From JAHDFB01 sp964607315 (GTDB lineage Bacteria > Bacteroidota > Bacteroidia > Chitinophagales > Saprospiraceae), in contig CAZSKA010000024.1 in NCBI GenBank assembly GCA_964607315.1, positions 1 to 26,295 of the forward strand: a stretch of DNA of 26,295 nucleotides, read 5' to 3'. Shown here piece after piece: positions 23,658 to 26,295 of this stretch. The translations under genes were made by a program, and so were the position numbers. Under the pieces are notes generated by a model. It ran no database searches. It saw only the letters and a list, made by a program, of their open reading frames with translations, and was not told the origin of the DNA. Each line of letters starts with the position of its first letter. The first letter of the stretch is position 1.

Positions 23658-23785
23658 CAAAATAGTAAGTTTATTTTTATATAAACGAAGAATCCATTTA
23701 ATCGTTTTCTAAGTATATAATTTAAAAAGACATCAAGAAGACTACTTTTATGTTTTTTTTGTGTTAAACCCAAAAAGAAATAGTA

Positions 23786-24866
23786 TTAATTCCCATTCCA
23801 CGTAAGAAACGCCTTCAAAAATCCTTCTAAGTCTCCGTTTAGAACAGCATCCGTATTGTTTACCGTATATCCAGTTCTGTGATCTTTCACTCTCCTATCA
23901 TCCAAAACATAGGATCTGATTTGTGATCCCCATTCATTCTTCATTTTGCCTTCTTCAACTTTTTGTTTTTCTTCTTGTCTTCGCTTTATTTCTGCTTGAT
24001 AAAGCCTAGACTTAAGCATGATGATCGCTTTTTCCCTGTTTAAGTGTTGAGATCTTTCTTCTTGACATTCCACTACAATGCCACTTGGAGCATGTCTAAC
24101 TCTTACTGCAGATTCTGTTTTATTAACGTGCTGACCTCCTGCACCACTTGCTCTAAAAGTATCCCAATCTAAATCCGCTGGATTTACATCTATCTCTATA
24201 CGATTATCTATCAAAGGGTGAACAAATACTGAAGCAAAAGATGTCATTCTTTTTCCTTGCGCGTTAAATGGAGATACTCTAACCAAACGATGAACTCCAT
24301 TTTCTGCTTTCAACATTCCATAAGCATAATCTCCTTTTATTTCAATACTCACAGATTTAATACCTGCTACATCACCATCTACAAATGAAAGAATAGATGT
24401 TTTATAACTTGCTTTGTCACAATACATCAAATACATACGCTGAAGCATAGCTGCCCAATCACAAGCTTCAGTACCTCCAGCGCCAGCATTTATCTCCAAA
24501 ATAGCAGAAAATTCATCTTCCTCTTGATCTAGAGCTAATCTAAATTCTACATCTTCAAGAAGTTCGACAACAAATTTATACTTAGTATTGATTTCTGTTT
24601 CTTCTACATCTCCAGCTCTAAAAAATTCTTCAAGGACTTCTAAATCATCAATTTGTTCCTTAATTTTATCATATCTTTTGATACGATCCTTGTGTGTTTG
24701 GATTTGACGCATGATTTCTTGAGCCCTTTTACTGTTATTCCAAAATTCTGGATCAATTGTCAGTTGTTCAAGATCTATTAACTCTGAAGTTCTTTTATCT
24801 ACTTCAAAGATAGCCCTTCAAGTGGGCCAGCCTATCTGTTAAATCGTTAAATTGTTCTGTTGTCAT
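23786..24866 (-). CDS. prfB: Peptide chain release factor 2, made by programmed +1 frameshift
   Basis: RF2 releases peptides at UGA and UAA codons. The reading starts at the ATG ending at 24866 (MTTEQFNDLTDRLAHLKGYL), reaches an in-frame TGA at 24806-24804 directly after CTT, and continues in the +1 frame from 24805 (EVDKRTSELIDLEQL) into the long frame, giving about 359 residues against 365 in E. coli. The RF2 anticodon-mimic SPF is at about 198-200 and the catalytic GGQ at about 243-245. Starting at the internal Met at 24712 would lose the first 51 residues. Its ATG overlaps the FKBP stop by one base (TAATG), so nrnA-like, FKBP and prfB form an operon. The frameshift makes expression depend on RF2 supply. 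Confidence 0.95.
24804..24818 (-). promoter_or_regulatory. prfB programmed frameshift site
   Basis: On the minus strand the site reads AAGGGCTATCTTTGA, against AGGGGGTATCTTTGA in E. coli. The slippery CTT and the stop TGA are kept and the spacing of the purine-rich stimulator is the same, but the stimulator itself is a weaker Shine-Dalgarno match and the base after TGA is A rather than C. Confidence 0.92.
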
Positions 24867-25735
24867 TATTCTGGAACTTCTATAAAGAATATCAATTCAT
24901 CACCAGCAGTAATTTTTCCACTACCTCTTTGGCCATATCCTAATTCACTTGGAATAACTAAATATGCTTGTGCTCCTTTATTAAGGAATTTAGCACCTTC
25001 ATCCCAGCCTTTTATAACTCTACCCTGTCCTACTGGAAATGAAAATGGTTGTCCTCTTTTATAAGAATTGTCAAACATTTCTCCTGTTCTAGATAAAATT
25101 CCATAATAGAATACTTCGGCAGTATCACCGTCTTGATATTTGTCACCTGTTCCTTCCTTTTGAATATAATATCTTAATCCACTTTCAGTAGTTGTTAGTT
25201 TAGATTCCATTCTTCCAGATGTATAATCTGAATAAAATGAATTAATCATTTCAGCTATCCCGGCTTCTTTTTCTTGTATAATTTTCATTTCACCAGCAGC
25301 TTTCTCTTGCATCATTGCTATTCTCTTGTTGTATTCAGCATCATCAACTTTCTCCGTAAGTCTCATATTATATATAAGCGAATCATATCCAGAACCTGCA
25401 GATCCTGTATTCTTTCCAATATATACATGAATACTATCTCCAATACTTTTCCCAGTTAATATATCACCTATGGGATTAGGAACTGCTGGATTTGGTTCTT
25501 GAACTTTAAGAACACCAGGTTCTTTTGTGTCAGTTGAACTAAAAACTACTTTGCCTTCTAAGTTTGTAACATTAACATCAAAATAGACATAATCACCAAC
25601 TGATGTAATCGCACCACTTCCTTTTTCTATAACTTGATACTGAACTCCGTTGTCAAGTGTAATTAAATCTGAAGATGATTCTTTACATGAAAATGTAACT
25701 ACAATTAGTAGTAGGTATAAAAATATATTTCTCAT
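24866..25735 (-). CDS. FKBP-type peptidyl-prolyl isomerase lipoprotein with two FKBP domains
   Basis: 289 residues. The leader MRNIFLYLLLIVVTFSC ends in a lipobox (Cys17). Residues of about 26-135 form a first, degenerate FKBP-like domain (VGDYVYFDVNVTN, IGDILTGKSIGDSIHVYI), then a charged helical linker (about 136-185), then a canonical FKBP domain with GLRYYIQKEGTGD, VFYYGIL, MFDNSYKRGQPFSFPVGQGRVIKGWDEG (split as MFDNSYKRGQPF, SFPVGQGRVIKGWDEG) and IPSELGYGQRG. It should speed prolyl isomerisation in folding of exported proteins. It lies 6 bases after the nrnA-like gene and its stop overlaps the prfB start by one base. Confidence 0.9.
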   Translation of the reverse strand: MRNIFLYLLLIVVTFSCKESSSDLITLDNGVQYQVIEKGSGAITSVGDYVYFDVNVTNLEGKVVFSSTDTKEPGVLKVQEPNPAVPNPIGDILTGKSIGDSIHVYIGKNTGSAGSGYDSLIYNMRLTEKVDDAEYNKRIAMMQEKAAGEMKIIQEKEAGIAEMINSFYSDYTSGRMESKLTTTESGLRYYIQKEGTGDKYQDGDTAEVFYYGILSRTGEMFDNSYKRGQPFSFPVGQGRVIKGWDEGAKFLNKGAQAYLVIPSELGYGQRGSGKITAGDELIFFIEVPE

Positions 25736-25741
25736 TTATAA

Positions 25742-26295
25742 TTATTTATCAATTTCCTTTTTCTCCATATAGTTAGGTAAAACCTCTTTAAATTTTGCAA
25801 TCACGCTAGTTAAAGAGCCATAAAGTGCTCCTCCCGATGCATTCTTATGTCCTCCACCTCTGAAATGGTTTCTTGCAATTTCTTGTACTGATATATCTCC
25901 TTTTGATCGGAGACTAATCTTGACAATCTGTGGTTGTTGAGTGATAAAAGCTGCTAACTTTATATCTTTCATCATCAACATATAATTTACTATACCTTCT
26001 GTATCACCTCTCTGAATATCGAAATTAGCATAATCGTATTTATTCAAAACAATTATTGCTGTTGAATATTCTTCCAGAATCTCCATTCGTTTGTAAAGCG
26101 CATGAGAAAGCAATTTCATCTGCTTAACTTTCATGCTATTGAATATTAAATCCTGAATTTCTTTTACATCAATACCTCTTTCTTGCATTTTCGCAGCACA
26201 TATAAAGGTTGCAGGTCTAGTATTATATTTGAAAGATCCAGTATCTGTAATTAACCCTGTTAAAATACACGTAGCAATATCAGGACCTATATATC
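25742..26295 (-). CDS. DHH/DHHA1 phosphoesterase, NrnA-like; 5-prime end beyond the window
   Basis: The frame stays open to the right edge, so only the C-terminal 183 or so residues are seen. The start of this part reads IGPDIATCILTGLITDTGSF, where TGLITDTGSF is the metal-site motif IV of the DHH domain, and the end has HFRGGGHKNASGG, the glycine- and histidine-rich motif of the DHHA1 domain. NrnA-type enzymes degrade nano-RNA and dephosphorylate pAp; the same domain pair occurs in GdpP and RecJ, but the length and compact linker favour NrnA. An internal Met at 26188 is not the true start. It is the first visible gene of the operon with FKBP and prfB. Confidence 0.85.
   Translation of the reverse strand, partial: YIGPDIATCILTGLITDTGSFKYNTRPATFICAAKMQERGIDVKEIQDLIFNSMKVKQMKLLSHALYKRMEILEEYSTAIIVLNKYDYANFDIQRGDTEGIVNYMLMMKDIKLAAFITQQPQIVKISLRSKGDISVQEIARNHFRGGGHKNASGGALYGSLTSVIAKFKEVLPNYMEKKEIDK

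Noticed and set aside
24712..24866. prfB beginning at the internal Met at 24712
   Set aside because: The upstream frame plus the CTT-TGA shift restores the RF2 N-terminus and normal length.

Overview
The window looks like chromosomal DNA from a member of the Bacteroidota, probably a marine or soil Cytophagales-type bacterium. The evidence is low G+C, few Shine-Dalgarno sequences, promoter elements of the Bacteroidota form TAnnTTTG close to start codons, lipoproteins of Bacteroidota style, and housekeeping proteins (DnaK, Prc, RhlE-like helicase, RF2) of the expected kind. No rRNA, tRNA, CRISPR array, insertion sequence or prophage was found.

Layout. (1) 161-5498, plus strand: a tight accessory operon encodes a RibD-C-type pteridine/pyrimidine reductase without its deaminase domain, a BchC-like MDR dehydrogenase, a 6-pyruvoyl-tetrahydropterin-synthase-fold protein that lacks the catalytic cysteine and one zinc histidine, and a roughly 994-residue fusion of an APH-type kinase, an M23 metallopeptidase and a class III PLP enzyme. 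It meets a convergent zinc-ribbon methyltransferase gene; the two stop codons share one TTAA. This is the most novel-looking part. (2) 5495-8815, minus strand: methyltransferase, DEAD-box helicase, DoxX-like membrane protein, and a CarF/PEDS1 (TMEM189) plasmanylethanolamine desaturase homologue with its own terminator. (3) 8816-9502: a 687-base AT-rich stretch without a recognisable gene. (4) 9503-11969: a GNAT acetyltransferase, a SnoaL-like lipoprotein cotranscribed with an OxyR-type regulator, and a divergent ankyrin-repeat gene; an ATAG-n7-CTAT site lies between the last two. (5) 11974-16273, minus strand: Prc-type S41 protease, FAD-dependent oxidoreductase, MmcQ/YjbR protein and GTP cyclohydrolase II. 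(6) 16461-18683, minus strand: MarR regulator, 4-hydroxyphenylpyruvate dioxygenase and an AhpD-like protein, with a perfect 12-bp palindrome between the first two; a sodium:solute symporter is divergent. (7) 20610-26295, minus strand: dnaK, a lipoprotein, then an operon running nrnA-like (cut by the window edge), FKBP lipoprotein, prfB. prfB carries the programmed +1 frameshift at CTT-TGA, so its full product is about 359 residues.

How it fits together. Most of the window is ordinary core genome. The 5-prime operon looks like a biosynthetic or salvage pathway that combines riboflavin/pterin-type chemistry with phosphorylation and phospho-lyase chemistry on an amino compound; its product is unknown. 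Other points worth attention are a GC-rich 15-17 bp word present three times inside unrelated genes and in both orientations, a group of genes whose promoter -7 element ends only 4-5 bases before the ATG, and the OxyR and MarR operator candidates.
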